Assembly: GCF_001542815.1 (NCBI RefSeq)
Contig: NZ_CP006992.1
Span: 4,345,501 to 4,409,500, forward strand
Source: Methylobacterium sp. AMS5
GTDB lineage: Bacteria; Pseudomonadota; Alphaproteobacteria; Rhizobiales; Beijerinckiaceae
Length of the DNA stretch: 64,000 bases
Reading direction: 5' to 3'
A program made the translations under genes and the position numbers. The notes under the pieces were generated by a model. The model saw only the letters and a program-made list of their open reading frames with translations, was not told the DNA's origin and made no database searches. This document shows, piece by piece, positions 63,950 through 64,000 of the stretch (within the stretch, counting starts at the first letter, position 1; every line of letters begins with the position of its first letter).

Positions 63950-64000
63950 GACTTGCGCACAAGCGAATGGCGCGTTGCCGGACTGACGTGCAACCTGACC

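Overview
The window is a 64 kb piece of a GC-rich alphaproteobacterial chromosome. The codon use, the flbD/sciP/CtrA-style flagellar control, the FliF-G-H-N order, the PmtA-like methyltransferase, the bacteriophytochrome/heme oxygenase pair and the dispersed palindromic intergenic repeats all suggest a Methylobacterium/Methylorubrum-type organism. That assignment is an inference from gene content, not a search result. No rRNA, tRNA or CRISPR array was seen.

Layout. 1-5.8 kb: 3' end of der, a TauE/SafE exporter, a YbdK-type carboxylate-amine ligase, mutM, a small lipoprotein, and an Rrf2 regulator/flavoprotein operon with an operator overlapping the regulator start codon. 5.9-7.1 kb: a small membrane gene and a complete IS5-family element with a TAA target duplication. 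7.3-8.9 kb: a secreted serine hydrolase. 8.99-11.89 kb: an AT-rich island whose only host gene is a reverse transcriptase with a YMDD motif. It is broken by a one-base frameshift and by a second IS5-family element; removing both restores a reading frame of about 615 codons. 11.9-19.2 kb: hybrid histidine kinase, GST, YidB-like protein, small secreted protein, and uvrB with a long N-terminal extension. 19.3-19.85 kb: orphan Phd-like antitoxin with an eroded PIN toxin remnant. 19.85-30.5 kb: LysR/DoxX/VOC divergon, a membrane protein/winged-helix pair, uppS-like gene, creD, ankyrin protein, glpK, a signal-peptide alpha/beta hydrolase and a chemoreceptor. 30.6-36.1 kb: gdpD and ridA, then a C39-peptidase ABC exporter with its HlyD partner facing a 55-residue double-glycine peptide. 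36.5-42 kb: AraC regulator, argD, argF, and MarR plus an iron-sulfur/SCP2 protein that share a 12-base operator. 42-50.5 kb: SRPBCC and VOC genes, SDR, Lpd-like enzyme, a PYP-phytochrome hybrid kinase with bphO, and a membrane flippase-like protein coupled to a 2Fe-2S protein. 50.7-60.7 kb: capsule-export-type chain-length protein, then a flagellar block (flbD, fliN, fliH, fliG, fliF, sciP, flgD, fliK). 61-63.9 kb: mnmA, pmtA-like gene and a TVP38 membrane protein.

How the genes work together. The exporter, the adaptor and the GG peptide form a plausible peptide secretion module; no TolC or immunity gene is visible. The kinase and bphO make a self-sufficient red/far-red photosensor, because bphO supplies biliverdin; its N-terminal PYP-like domain has lost the chromophore cysteine. 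The flagellar genes carry palindromes resembling FlbD-bound ftr sites and CtrA-like boxes next to sciP, consistent with cell-cycle-coupled flagellar expression.

Three families of intergenic palindromic repeats (A at about 15.2, 36.3 and 62.3 kb; B at about 31.9, 37.4, 38.9 and 52.2 kb; C at about 30.6 and 48.8 kb) punctuate the gene boundaries. The best candidates for something new are the broken reverse transcriptase and the GG-peptide export system.
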